A DNA stretch of 31,055 bases from an uncultured Bacteroidales bacterium (GCA_937910305.1 CALEPS010000123.1:1-31055), one strand, 5' to 3'; numbered from the stretch's first letter, positions 1 through 9,134 are shown. Program-made: numbers and translations. The notes: generated by a model from the sequence alone, not told the origin.

Positions 1-888
1 CTGGGTATCTATGCGTACGACGACGCTACGGGCTCGGCGCTGGGTGGCGCTGCCGTAGAGGTGACGGAGTTGGCTTCGGATAAGACGAAACAGAAGAACT
101 CCAACCGCCAGGGTGTTGTTAAGGTGGGACGTGTCGCCGAGGGCGAATACCGCGTGTCGGCTACCAAGAACGGCTATTTCCCGTCCGATACCGTCATTTA
201 TACGGTGGAGGAGTTTACGTATGATACGGTCAAACTGCGGATGGAGCGTATCCCTGCGCCGATCGTCTATACGCTGTGTATGAATATCTATGATGAGGAG
301 ACCAAGGAGCCGATTGAGGCTACTGCCCGCATCACTGCGCTCAATGACACGATAGCGCTCTATACCGCCCAGTCGTCGGATGACGGATTTATCGAGACGC
401 CGCTCACCGAGGGCAACTATATCGCCCGCCTCAGCGCGCAGGGATATATGCCTGAGGATGATACGCTCCGCTTCGTACGCGATACCTTCGATCTCTATAT
501 GCAGCATATCAAACAGGGTATCAAGGTGAAGATCGAGAACCTCTTCTTCGCTACCAACAAGACCTATATCCTCCCGCAATCCGAGCAGGCTATGTCTGAT
601 CTCGCTAACTTCCTCCTCGAGAACCCGACGGTAACGATCCATATCACGGGTCATACCGATGCAGTCGGTACCGACGAAGCCAACCAGATCCTCTCGGAGG
701 GACGTGCAAATGCCGTTCGTAATGACCTCATCAAACGTGGTGTGGCGGCTGAACGCATGACCGCCGAAGGTAAGGGCGAGAAAGAACCGGTGGCTGACAA
801 CGACACCGATGAGGGACGCCAGCTCAACCGCCGCGTAGAGTTCACCATCACCGATGTGGGTGACGAAGACATCCAACAGGTGTTCTGA
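1..888 (+). CDS. OmpA-family protein with carboxypeptidase-regulatory-like repeats (5' partial)
   Basis: The frame is open from base 1, so the start lies outside the window; 295 residues are visible. Two beta-sandwich repeats of carboxypeptidase-regulatory type come first (codons about 1-85 and 90-172, each with a GxYxxxxxxxGY-like signature). A C-terminal OmpA peptidoglycan-binding domain follows (codons about 175-290), with the motif ITGHTDAVG (Asp220) and NRRVEF (Arg277/278), the residues that in this family hold diaminopimelate of peptidoglycan. It should act in the periplasm, tying an outer-membrane complex to the wall. Regulatory-like domain plus OmpA domain matches the C-terminal half of the T9SS accessory protein PorE (PG1058 type). 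That link is an inference, since any TPR or propeller part would lie upstream. Two T9SS-type cargo proteins follow on the same strand. An ordinary OmpA-family anchor is the alternative. Confidence 0.85.
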   Translation: MGIYAYDDATGSALGGAAVEVTELASDKTKQKNSNRQGVVKVGRVAEGEYRVSATKNGYFPSDTVIYTVEEFTYDTVKLRMERIPAPIVYTLCMNIYDEETKEPIEATARITALNDTIALYTAQSSDDGFIETPLTEGNYIARLSAQGYMPEDDTLRFVRDTFDLYMQHIKQGIKVKIENLFFATNKTYILPQSEQAMSDLANFLLENPTVTIHITGHTDAVGTDEANQILSEGRANAVRNDLIKRGVAAERMTAEGKGEKEPVADNDTDEGRQLNRRVEFTITDVGDEDIQQVF

Positions 889-890
889 CG

Positions 891-934
891 AACGTAATGT
901 CGTAATAACGTAATGTCGTAATAACGTAATAACG
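891..934. repeat. 8-bp tandem array (CGTAATGT/CGTAATAA) before a start codon
   Basis: Units of 8 bp begin at 893, 901, 909, 917 and 925, alternating CGTAATGT and CGTAATAA, with a decayed sixth unit at 933. The array fills almost the whole gap between the OmpA gene stop and the ATG at 941. The word CGTAATGA recurs as a tandem array at 26999-27022. Confidence 0.9.
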
Positions 935-940
935 AAAACT

Positions 941-3900
941 ATGAAGAGACGGCTCTTCTTACATATAATCCTGCTGTTCGGCGTCCTGGCATGGGCGCAG
1001 AATCCTGCGACAGGTCTGCCTTATGAGTGCAGTTTTGAGGAGGGAGATACCACCCTCGGCGCTTGGGTGCTGAATCCGAATACGCCGACCGCGGTGGATC
1101 AATGGATAATCGGTACGGCCGTGCATAGCGAGGGACGCCGTGCGCTCTATATCTCTTCCGACGGACAGAACGATGTGATGGGCAAAACCGCCAATGTGAC
1201 GGTGGCTTATCTCCGCTATCAATTCCCGGAAGCAGGTAACTATGATGTGAGCTTCGATTGGAAGGGTATCGGCGATTCGGTTAGTTCGAAACTCTATGTA
1301 ATGTGCTGCCTGGAATCGGATTTTCTCAATAACACAAGCAACACGAACTACTACGATATCAATAAAATCGTTTCGACCACCTCGGGGGTCTTGTCGCCGA
1401 ATGTGATTGGTAATGCCTGCCAAATGCTGGGTGAATCGGGGGAGAAATTCGTATGTGGTAGTGCGGCCTGGCAGAATGTATCCTTTACACAACCGATAAG
1501 AGTCAATGCCCGTAATGCCGGCAGGGTCTTCTCTTTCGTCTTTATCTGGATGAGTTCCTATAGTGCGGATACACCTAAGTCGTCCATTGCTATTGATAAC
1601 TTCCAGGTCAATTCGGCAGGTATTTCGAAGCCGACCGACCTCATCGTTTATCCGCATTGTGAAGACTCGTCGCTGATCGTAACATGGAAGGCCGAAAGTG
1701 CATATCAATATGATATTCACTATCGTAAGGTGGGTGAGTCCAATTGGCGCGAGCAGAATGGTATCTCCGAAGGTCCGTCGGGATACACCCGTAATTTGGA
1801 CGGCTCCTATTCCTATTCGCTTAAGAAGATTCTGGAGGGAAGTTACGATGTCCGTATTCGTGGTAGATACTACGACCCCGAAGAGCAAAAGGAATTAAGG
1901 ACGAACTTTGTTTACCAAACGAATATTCTCGTCTATTGCCCCGAGAACCACTGTATCAACTACGTTGACCTGTATGGTCCGAATGTGGTATGTACGTATG
2001 GTATGCACGAGAAACATACCGGACAGACACCTTATGACAATATCGGTGTAGTTGATTACGGTCCGGACTCGCAAGACAGTCGCCATACCTTGCATGTCGA
2101 TCCTACGGAGGTGGATCCGCGAACCGACAGCATGCTTCATACGGTGCCGCCCGGAGCGATGGCTTCCGTACGTCTCGGTAACTGGAATGCATCCGGTAAG
2201 GCGCAGTCTATCACCTACAACATGACCGTCGATACCGCTACTCAGGGTATTTTGATCATGAAATATGCGGTGGTTTTGGATAATAGTGGACACAATCGAG
2301 ATGAAGAACCCTACTTCCGTATCGAGATTCTGGACGCGAATGGACAAAGTATCGACGCACGCTGTGGTGCAGCGGACTTCGCTTATTCCGATGCTGTCCA
2401 GGCCGGAGATACGAAGGGATGGCATCTGACTACATATCAAGGGGGGGAGTTGGCATGGAAAGAATGGACTTCGGTTGGTGTGCCTCTCATGAAATATGAC
2501 GGCCAGAATATCCAGGTACGTATTACTTCCGCCGACTGCGGTCAGACTGTGCATTTCGGCTATGGCTATTTCACATTGGATTGTGCTAACGCGCATATTG
2601 AGACCGAGAACTGCGGTGCCGATGCGTCTTTGACATGTGTCGCTCCGGATGGTTTCGCTTACGAGTGGAGAGATGAGAATGACTCTATCTGGAGTTACGA
2701 TCGTCTATTTGAGGTAGACGCTGGTCTTCATACATATACCTGCAAGGTAAGTTTCATTGAGGAACCTGAATGCTTCTTCGAGATCAGTACGGTTTCCGCA
2801 CCGCGTTTCCCGGTGCCGGAATATACCTACGAGAATGTCTTGGCTAATTGTATGAGTACGCTTGAGTTCACGAATACTTCGCATGTTATGAATAAGTTCG
2901 AGGGCTATGAGAACCATACTACCGAGCTGTGTAATGAAGGACGCTGGGTGTTCAGAAGTCTTACTACGAATCAACCTCCGGCGGTTTCTACTTACTGGAA
3001 TCCGACCTATATATGCCGTGACGAAGGAGATACTATTGAGATTACCTATACTACCTATATCGGCGCGAATAACGCGTGCGATAGTACGCGTGTGGATACC
3101 GTGATAGTACCTTCTATTTATTCAGAGCCTACGGAGTTCCATTATACGACCTGCTCGGAGAGCCCGATTAAGTTCGATGACAAATGGTTCAACACCGATA
3201 CTGTTTATCAGGCGAAGTTTAAAAATAGAGCCGGTTGCGATTCTGTCTCTACGCTCTTCCTCAAGGTGTATCCGCAGCCGCAGGACCAGCACCGTCATGA
3301 TTCTATTTGTTCCGATCAGTCGCTTACTATTGCCGGAGTGAAATATACCCAGCCGCTGGATAACTATCTGATCATGCTCAAGAACGAGAACGGATGCGAC
3401 AGCGCGATCTATCTCACCCTGACGGTTAACGAACGCCTCAAGGCTACGATCGATTCTGTGCCGTATTCCTGTCTGGATGAGGGACAGATGTATATCTGGA
3501 TGGATATTGCGGCCGGTGTATATGACAGTCTGATGATCAGGTTCAATACGCCGTATCTGCGTGATACGACGATCTATGACCAGGTGACGAGCGTAGCTAT
3601 CCCTTATACGGAGAATCTCCTGCCGGGACATTATTCCGCTACGCTGACCTTCCACCAGTTCTGCTGCGGCCAGTATGCCGAGACCCGGGGCTTCGACATC
3701 CGCTATCCGAGCGCTATCGTGGAGCAGAAATGGAATGATGTGCTGACATTGCTCAGCCCGAAATACAACGGCGGATACGAGTTCCTCTCCTTCCAGTGGT
3801 ATAAGGACGGCATGCCGCTCCTCGGCGAGACCCACTCTTATCTCTACCAGCCGCTGGATTTCAACTCGGAGTACTACGTGGAACTGATGCGTAAGGATAG

Positions 3901-4171
3901 CGTGGTGATGACTACCTGTCCTATCCAGCCTGTTTATCACGAGCAGCAGACCGCCTATCCGACGATCGTGCAGGCGGGACAGCACATGCCTATGTACATG
4001 GATCATCCGGTTACGATATGGTATTATACCGCTGCCGGCCAGCTCTATAGCACGTTCGACCTGCCGCAAGGCTATACCTCGCTCCCGACACCGGGACAGC
4101 CGGGCGTCTTTGTTATCAAATCTGTAAACTCCGAGGGCGAGACAAAAGCCCAGGTAATGATAGTAGAATAA
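941..4171 (+). CDS. Large secreted surface protein, probable T9SS cargo (paralog 1)
   Basis: 1076 residues. A signal peptide (MKRRLFLHIILLFGVLAWAQ) is followed by a jelly-roll domain of choice-of-anchor type (about residues 25-225), an FnIII-like domain (about 230-330), and a central module with DYGP, SRH, PRT, ASVRLGNW, KEWT and GYGYFTLDC motifs (about 365-555). Next come an Ig/PKD-like part and Cys-Asp-Ser ('GCDSVSTLFLKV', 'GCDSAIYLTLTV') repeats common in Bacteroidota surface proteins. The last ~60 residues (YYTAAGQLYSTF..., PGVFVIKSVNSEG, ending VMIVE) resemble a type-A T9SS C-terminal sorting domain. The protein should therefore be exported by Sec, then moved across the outer membrane. 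It lies 52 bp after the OmpA gene, and its tandem paralog follows. No enzymatic motif was recognised; an adhesin or structural role is a guess. A run of 7 G at 2451-2457 is in frame. Confidence 0.85.
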   Translation: MKRRLFLHIILLFGVLAWAQNPATGLPYECSFEEGDTTLGAWVLNPNTPTAVDQWIIGTAVHSEGRRALYISSDGQNDVMGKTANVTVAYLRYQFPEAGNYDVSFDWKGIGDSVSSKLYVMCCLESDFLNNTSNTNYYDINKIVSTTSGVLSPNVIGNACQMLGESGEKFVCGSAAWQNVSFTQPIRVNARNAGRVFSFVFIWMSSYSADTPKSSIAIDNFQVNSAGISKPTDLIVYPHCEDSSLIVTWKAESAYQYDIHYRKVGESNWREQNGISEGPSGYTRNLDGSYSYSLKKILEGSYDVRIRGRYYDPEEQKELRTNFVYQTNILVYCPENHCINYVDLYGPNVVCTYGMHEKHTGQTPYDNIGVVDYGPDSQDSRHTLHVDPTEVDPRTDSMLHTVPPGAMASVRLGNWNASGKAQSITYNMTVDTATQGILIMKYAVVLDNSGHNRDEEPYFRIEILDANGQSIDARCGAADFAYSDAVQAGDTKGWHLTTYQGGELAWKEWTSVGVPLMKYDGQNIQVRITSADCGQTVHFGYGYFTLDCANAHIETENCGADASLTCVAPDGFAYEWRDENDSIWSYDRLFEVDAGLHTYTCKVSFIEEPECFFEISTVSAPRFPVPEYTYENVLANCMSTLEFTNTSHVMNKFEGYENHTTELCNEGRWVFRSLTTNQPPAVSTYWNPTYICRDEGDTIEITYTTYIGANNACDSTRVDTVIVPSIYSEPTEFHYTTCSESPIKFDDKWFNTDTVYQAKFKNRAGCDSVSTLFLKVYPQPQDQHRHDSICSDQSLTIAGVKYTQPLDNYLIMLKNENGCDSAIYLTLTVNERLKATIDSVPYSCLDEGQMYIWMDIAAGVYDSLMIRFNTPYLRDTTIYDQVTSVAIPYTENLLPGHYSATLTFHQFCCGQYAETRGFDIRYPSAIVEQKWNDVLTLLSPKYNGGYEFLSFQWYKDGMPLLGETHSYLYQPLDFNSEYYVELMRKDSVVMTTCPIQPVYHEQQTAYPTIVQAGQHMPMYMDHPVTIWYYTAAGQLYSTFDLPQGYTSLPTPGQPGVFVIKSVNSEGETKAQVMIVE

Positions 4172-4180
4172 ACCATCTGA

Positions 4181-4216
4181 ATGGTAAATTGTAAATGACC
4201 AAATGGTAAATGATAT
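4181..4216. repeat. 7-bp degenerate tandem array (ATGGTAA family)
   Basis: Units ATGGTAA, ATTGTAA, ATGACCA, ATGGTAA and ATGATAT begin at 4181, 4188, 4195, 4203 and 4210, a 7-bp period with one slip to 8. The array fills the gap between the tandem paralogs and contains the upstream in-frame ATG at 4203, which argues for the next ATG (4218) as the real start. Confidence 0.75.
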
Positions 4217-4217
4217 T

Positions 4218-7200
4218 ATGAAGAGATTGGTTCAAATAATACTGGTGGCAGTGCTGGCTTTGGCTGCACCGGTACAAGCAGTAAAACGCTATTCCTGTGA
4301 TTTCGAGACTGAAGAGGCACGTAATCGCTGGGTGCTTAACCCTACGGCGAATAATACGATCGCCAACCAGATCCGGAACAAATGGTATATCGGCGAACCG
4401 GGTAATAATGACAAAAACGGTCATTATGGCTTGTTCATTTCGGACGATAATGGTCAGACTGCTCATTATACCAATACTGCCGGTTGTTTTGTCTTTGCGT
4501 ATGATACGATCCGTTTGGATCATCTGGACTCGGGCGACTATACGCTCTATTTTGACTGGTGCGCGATGGCGAACGTTTCCAGTAATTTTGATGGTCTGTA
4601 TTTGTTCTGGATTCCGGATTCCATTAAGATTCGTTCCATTGCCTCTTCCAGTGGAGCAATCCCTTCCCAGTACGAGGACTATATCATTCCTCTCCAGCCT
4701 ATGGCCAACATGGACTTTCTGAACGGTACTTCTACCTGGCGTCAGTGCGCGGTAACCATTCCCAATAGCGAGTGTGATGGTACGCCGCACTATCTCGCTT
4801 TTGCATGGACTAACGGTTCCAACCAAGCACAGCAACCTGGTGCGATGATTGATAACATCAATATTACCGATAATACACCTTGTGATGCGCCTGATGATTT
4901 GAAGGTTACTCCTAACGGAACAACCGTTACTCTGGATTGGCAAGGTACAGGTACGGAATATGAGGTCAGTGCCTATTCCTATGAAACAGGCACTTGGTCC
5001 GGACCGAAACTTGTGACGGGTAATCAGACCAGTTTTACCGGACTTCCAATCGGTCAGACGGACTTCATTGTTCGTACGAAATGTGATGTCGATTATTATA
5101 GTTTGAAGACCATCGTCTCCAAGCTCATCTATTATCCCGACCAGCTTTGTGTGGATTATCTGAACCTAAGTAATGCGAAATGCTATATTAACAACTCGAA
5201 GCCGAATAACTCGCGTACGTTTAATGATTTCAAATTGGTACCGGCAGTGGATTACGGGCCAAGCGACAAAAAGAGTCGTCATGTAGTCCATTTTGATCGT
5301 CAGGAAACAGAGCCGCGTACCGGTGGTGTAGCGAAGACCATCCCGGATGGAGAATTGGCTTCAGTTCGTCTCGGTAACTGGGATAACGATGATGAGGCAG
5401 AACGTATTGAGTTCTCTTTCCCGATTGATACAATCAAATATCCGGTATTGTTGCTCAAATATATGCCGATTCTGGAAGCTCCGGGACACAGTGATGATGA
5501 GAACCCGCGTTTCAAAATGGATATCCTCATTGATAATGTGACTATCGGCGAGTGCGGTCAAGCGGACTTCAATGCCAATAATGTGCTCCAAGGTGGTCAG
5601 TTGAAACCCGGCGCGGCTGCGCAAGGATGGCATGTGACTCCGTCTGCAGTAGCAGAGGCTAACGGTGCGGATGTGGTTTGGAAAGAGTGGACCACCGTCG
5701 GTGTGAACCTCAAAGCGTATGCCGGAAGAGGAAGTACCATCATGGCACGTTTGACCACGCACGATTGTACGATGGTGCAACACTGCGGCTACGCTTATTT
5801 TACACTCGGTTGCTCCGATGGTAAACTCAAAGGTATGAAGTGCGGTGAGATCAACCCCGAGTTCACGGCGCCGGACGGCTTCGTGTATAGTTGGGCTTAT
5901 GCCTATAACGAGCGCTACCGCGACCCTGTGACGGGATTGATGCCGGAGCAGTATATATTGGGTCACGAGCAAACCTATAATGCCGGCTACCAGGACGACA
6001 GCCTCTATGTAGTGGATTGTATGTTCGTCCAGGACAGCACCTGCTTCTTCTCCCTCTATGCTTCCACGCTGGCTACCAACCCTATCTCGGTTATCAAAGA
6101 GCCGCAGATCCTGCGTCATTGTACAGATAACGTGTATAAAGTTAAACTCGATGCGTCGGATTCATGGGTTCAGGAGATCGACCACGTCACGAACGATACG
6201 CTCAAGAACAAGAACTATCATATCGAGACCTACGAATGGAATATCGAAGGACTGCCTTACGGCTGGTCCGACGAAGTGAGTCCTACCTTCGATCTGCCGG
6301 CAGCAGGAGGCGTCTTCCCCATCTCGCTGCGTACCACATGCGGTACATGCGAGTCGATTGTTTACGACACCCTGCGCCTCGAACCTCTCGGACCTACCCA
6401 TGAGACGCAGTCTATCGTCCTCTGCGACGAGGACCGCAAGAAAGGTTTCGTATGGGCGGAGAATACAAAAATCGGAAGAGACACCACGTACAGCACCTAT
6501 GGTCTTGTGGATTCGGTTACCCTCTATAGCGAGGTGACTACCTGCGACAGTATCATCTATCTGGAGCTGAAAGAGCCGGTGCGTAACTACCACGACACGA
6601 TGCTGCTGCCGGAGAGCCTGCCCTTCACCTATATGGGACGCACCTACGGCAAGGACACCAAGACGATGGTGGATACCATCCCGATGCAGACCAACTGCGC
6701 TATTACCTATGTCCTGAATCTGGAGATCTACGAGTCGCTGATTGCTTCGATGCCTAATACAGCCTATCAGCTCTGCGAAGGGGATCCTACGCTCACGCTC
6801 GTCTATGATATAGCCCGCGGACGAAGCCTGCGCTACAGCTATACCTTTGATAACCCGGCTCTCCCGTCCGAAGGTCCTGTCCATGGCCAGCAGCCGAAGG
6901 GACAGTATCAGATAGATATACCTGTAGATGCATCGCTGCGGCCGGATGTCTATACCGGTTCGCTGCTGCTGGTGGATTCGATGCCGGAGTTCAACGTGAC
7001 GATTCCGTTCACGGTGTCGCTCCGTTATGCGTCGGATGTGATCACCCAGCGGTGGAATGATGTCCTGGCGATCCGCAATGCCGATTATAACGGAGGCTAC
7101 CAGTTTGATTCCGTACAATGGTATGTCAACGGCATGCCTATCGAGGGAGCAACGGACTTCGTCTATTACACCGGCGGCAACGGCGTACAGCTGCGCTTCG

Positions 7201-7499
7201 GCGAGGAGTACCAGGCGCTGCTGATGAGGAAAGACGACGGTGTCAAGCAGTTCACCTGTCCGTTTATTCCGGCGGCTGTAGCAGCCGAAGTGAAGGATAT
7301 GCCTTCGCTCGTGCCTCCGTCTGCTCCTCTGCAGATGAGGGGCAAGGGTACGGCGTACTGGTACGACATGCTCGGCAACCGCCATGGCGCACAGACGTAT
7401 GACAACTCGGAGATTCGCACGCCTGCTGCGCAGGGATGCTATCTCTTGATTCTGAATGAGGAGAATACGCGTGCCGCGCATAGAATATTAGTGAAATAG
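4218..7499 (+). CDS. Large secreted surface protein, probable T9SS cargo (paralog 2)
   Basis: 1093 residues from ATG 4218. An in-frame ATG at 4203 lies inside a tandem repeat and would only add MVNDI. The signal peptide is MKRLVQIILVAVLALAAPVQA. The domain order copies the preceding gene: jelly-roll of choice-of-anchor type, FnIII-like segment, then the same central module (VDYGP, KSRHVVHFD, EPRTGG, ASVRLGNW, PGHSDDENPRF, WKEWTTVGV, CGYAYFTLGC). A Cys-rich Ig-like part and a C-terminal domain (AYWYDMLGNRHG, QGCYLLILNEENTRAAHRILVK) resembling a T9SS sorting domain follow. The pair clearly arose by duplication and diverged strongly in the flanking domains. The gene runs convergently into the DUF4421-type gene, with a G/C hairpin between them. 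Function unknown; surface or adhesive role inferred. Confidence 0.83.
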   Translation: MKRLVQIILVAVLALAAPVQAVKRYSCDFETEEARNRWVLNPTANNTIANQIRNKWYIGEPGNNDKNGHYGLFISDDNGQTAHYTNTAGCFVFAYDTIRLDHLDSGDYTLYFDWCAMANVSSNFDGLYLFWIPDSIKIRSIASSSGAIPSQYEDYIIPLQPMANMDFLNGTSTWRQCAVTIPNSECDGTPHYLAFAWTNGSNQAQQPGAMIDNINITDNTPCDAPDDLKVTPNGTTVTLDWQGTGTEYEVSAYSYETGTWSGPKLVTGNQTSFTGLPIGQTDFIVRTKCDVDYYSLKTIVSKLIYYPDQLCVDYLNLSNAKCYINNSKPNNSRTFNDFKLVPAVDYGPSDKKSRHVVHFDRQETEPRTGGVAKTIPDGELASVRLGNWDNDDEAERIEFSFPIDTIKYPVLLLKYMPILEAPGHSDDENPRFKMDILIDNVTIGECGQADFNANNVLQGGQLKPGAAAQGWHVTPSAVAEANGADVVWKEWTTVGVNLKAYAGRGSTIMARLTTHDCTMVQHCGYAYFTLGCSDGKLKGMKCGEINPEFTAPDGFVYSWAYAYNERYRDPVTGLMPEQYILGHEQTYNAGYQDDSLYVVDCMFVQDSTCFFSLYASTLATNPISVIKEPQILRHCTDNVYKVKLDASDSWVQEIDHVTNDTLKNKNYHIETYEWNIEGLPYGWSDEVSPTFDLPAAGGVFPISLRTTCGTCESIVYDTLRLEPLGPTHETQSIVLCDEDRKKGFVWAENTKIGRDTTYSTYGLVDSVTLYSEVTTCDSIIYLELKEPVRNYHDTMLLPESLPFTYMGRTYGKDTKTMVDTIPMQTNCAITYVLNLEIYESLIASMPNTAYQLCEGDPTLTLVYDIARGRSLRYSYTFDNPALPSEGPVHGQQPKGQYQIDIPVDASLRPDVYTGSLLLVDSMPEFNVTIPFTVSLRYASDVITQRWNDVLAIRNADYNGGYQFDSVQWYVNGMPIEGATDFVYYTGGNGVQLRFGEEYQALLMRKDDGVKQFTCPFIPAAVAAEVKDMPSLVPPSAPLQMRGKGTAYWYDMLGNRHGAQTYDNSEIRTPAAQGCYLLILNEENTRAAHRILVK

Positions 7500-7502
7500 T
7501 CT

Positions 7503-7533
7503 CCTCCCCTCCATGGGGAGGTCGGGTGGGGCT
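7503..7533. repeat. G/C-rich hairpin repeat, copy 1; possible bidirectional terminator
   Basis: Arms CCTCCCC (7503-7509) and GGGGAGG (7515-7521) enclose a 5-nt loop, followed by TCGGGTGGGG. It lies between the stops of two convergent genes. Layout and tail match the hairpin at 8851-8880, so it is a dispersed repeat that could also stop transcription. It lacks a U-run. Confidence 0.6.
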
Positions 7534-8945
7534 TAGTCCTTCGGACTCCAGAAGAAGTCGGTTATCCATTTGGGTATCCGGCTTTTTTTCGGTGCCTCCG
7601 CCTGACGGCTGACATCTGACGGCTGATGGCTGATGGCTGACGGCTGAGAGCTTTCCGCCAACGCCCTCTGCAAGCGGTCTTTGCCCGCGCCGAAACGGAC
7701 ACCTACTGCTGTCTGTACTTTCCAGTTCCAGTTGCTGAGTTTGATGTAGTTGTCGTTAGCAGTCCAGCCGGAGCGGAAGCGTATGTTCTCCGCTGTTGCC
7801 CAGGCATTCAGATGCACCCATTTGTTGATCTCCCAACTCACTGCTGCGCGCATGTTACCCGTCACATGCACCGGATAAGACGGATTGAGGTTGTACATCG
7901 GGTCGTCCGGCAGACCTTCCGCTATGCTGTCCGGCAGATAGAAAGACGCTAAATTGACCGTGTAGGTCACTAACATTGCGGCAGCGGAGGCGTGCAAGAC
8001 TACTTTGCCTTTGTTGGGCGTATAATTGATGCCGTAGCCTATACCTACTGCTATCTGACGCGTACGGATGGCGGTCAGACTGGACATCAGCAGCGGTAAC
8101 AGAGGCACGTTGTTGTCTGTGTATCGCAGTGTGTCTTTCAACTGCACCTGACTGGATGTGTATGCCAGATGAACCAGAAACGAACCCGCTGTCTGTTTCT
8201 GTATGTACGATTGTTTGACGGCTGCCTGGTGGGAGTAATGACGCGCGTTAAGCGCATACCATAGGTTCAGGCTCGCATTGGTGATGGTAACCTTGTCTTT
8301 GCCGAAATCCCAACTCTGCTGGTCGCCAAATTGCAAGTTCGTGTGGATATTGGTGCTGGTATGGATACCGAAATCAATGCCGATGAACTTACTGCCGAGC
8401 GAGAAAGAGAGACGTTGTGCGTAGGCATGGATAGCGTCCCAACTGTAGCCGAAACCGAAGCCGCGGTAGCCGGCGTAGAAACCTAAATCGACGGAAGGAG
8501 TCGTCTTGTTTAGCAGCGTAATGGTCTGAACGCTATTGTCCTGCGCCTCGGAGAAGGATGTCAGGTTGGAGTTGATCCCGATCATGCCGTTGGTATAAGC
8601 GATCCGCCAGCTATGCTCCGGCAGACCGATATACGAAGTGTCTATTCCCCGCTGGAGATACCGGTCCACCCAGTTGCCGGTGCGGTAGAAGAAGAGCAGC
8701 GCCTTGTTCGGCTTCTTCTCCGGCTTGGCAGGCTTGTCCGTTTCTAGTTTACCTAGTGTATCTAGTTTACCTAGTGTGTATAGTGTATCCGGTTTGGCAG
8801 GCTGTCCAAGTGTATCCGGTTTATCCGGTGTAGCCGGGGCAAGCTGTTCCCCCTCTCCTGAGGAGAGGGTCGGGGTGAGGTTATTCCCTAACGCCCAAAC
8901 GCTAACCGCTGCCAGTAATGCTACTATGATGTATAACCGTTTCAT
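7533..8945 (-). CDS. Outer-membrane beta-barrel protein, DUF4421-like
   Basis: 470 residues. Signal peptide MKRLYIIVALLAAVSVWALG, then a low-complexity Pro/Lys/Asp/Thr/Leu linker (about residues 22-78). The barrel domain (about 80-430) begins with FFYRTGNWVDRYLQRGIDTS and YIGLPEHSWRIAYTN, which I associate with the DUF4421 family of Bacteroidota; alternating strand patterns and many Tyr/Trp girdle residues fit a barrel. The expected end of the barrel (VGVRFGAG) is followed by a 40-residue Ser/Gln/Pro tail. Linker and tail are both encoded by short tandem DNA repeats (8744-8780; 7602-7650) plus a hairpin repeat (8851-8880), so the protein appears lengthened by repeat spread. A good minus-strand promoter lies at 9135-9166. 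Barrel call is firm, family name less so. Confidence 0.75.
   Translation of the reverse strand: MKRLYIIVALLAAVSVWALGNNLTPTLSSGEGEQLAPATPDKPDTLGQPAKPDTLYTLGKLDTLGKLETDKPAKPEKKPNKALLFFYRTGNWVDRYLQRGIDTSYIGLPEHSWRIAYTNGMIGINSNLTSFSEAQDNSVQTITLLNKTTPSVDLGFYAGYRGFGFGYSWDAIHAYAQRLSFSLGSKFIGIDFGIHTSTNIHTNLQFGDQQSWDFGKDKVTITNASLNLWYALNARHYSHQAAVKQSYIQKQTAGSFLVHLAYTSSQVQLKDTLRYTDNNVPLLPLLMSSLTAIRTRQIAVGIGYGINYTPNKGKVVLHASAAAMLVTYTVNLASFYLPDSIAEGLPDDPMYNLNPSYPVHVTGNMRAAVSWEINKWVHLNAWATAENIRFRSGWTANDNYIKLSNWNWKVQTAVGVRFGAGKDRLQRALAESSQPSAISHQPSDVSRQAEAPKKSRIPKWITDFFWSPKD
7602..7650. repeat. 7-bp tandem array (CTGACGG/CTGATGG), in coding DNA
   Basis: Seven heptamers start at 7602, 7609, 7616, 7623, 7630, 7637 and 7644 with consensus CTGAYGG. 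They encode the Ser-Gln-Pro-rich tail of the barrel protein on the minus strand. Confidence 0.9.
8744..8782. repeat. 9-bp CTAG tandem array, in coding DNA
   Basis: CTAG falls at 8744, 8753, 8762 and 8771, exactly 9 bp apart, with units CTAGTTTAC and CTAGTGTAT in alternation. Decayed 9-bp units continue to about 8834. As 9 bp is three codons, the array encodes tripeptides of LGK/LDT type in the linker after the signal peptide. Confidence 0.9.
8849..8880. repeat. G/C-rich hairpin repeat, copy 2, in coding DNA
   Basis: Arms CCCTCTCCT (8851-8859) and AGGAGAGGG (8861-8869) form a near-perfect palindrome, followed by TCGGGGTGAGG. Read on the minus strand it encodes LTPTLSSGEGEQ, a peptide often seen where this type of dispersed bacterial repeat has landed in a gene. 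It sits just after the signal peptide. Confidence 0.75.
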
Positions 8946-8969
8946 GTTTGTCCGGATTCTCTAATTAGT

Positions 8970-9010
8970 CTAGTTTATCTAGTTCGTCTAGTTTGTCTAG
9001 TTTGTCTATT
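8970..9010. repeat. 9-bp CTAG tandem array in the 5' leader
   Basis: CTAG at 8970, 8979, 8988 and 8997, exactly 9 bp apart, units CTAGTTTGT and variants, with a fifth decayed unit at 9006. It lies between the promoter at 9135-9166 and the ATG of the barrel gene, so it would be in the untranslated leader. Confidence 0.9.
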
Positions 9011-9134
9011 TGGGGCCCCCGGAGTAAACCAAGCCCTCTGGGCTGTTTGCTATGGGGAGAGCGGAGGCAGGAGTTGCCTTGTCAATTTAGCGGAGCGGTA
9101 TTGACCGCCGCAATCTCCTTGCCGAACGCGAGTG

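Noticed and set aside
2451..2457. Run of 7 G in the first surface paralog as a second phase switch
   Set aside because: Seven G is short and lies mid-gene in a conserved region; no second repeat beside it. Not strong enough to claim.
6162..7481. 439-codon minus-strand frame opposite the second surface paralog
   Set aside because: Antisense shadow; the plus frame has a signal peptide, paralog matches and a sorting-type C-terminus.
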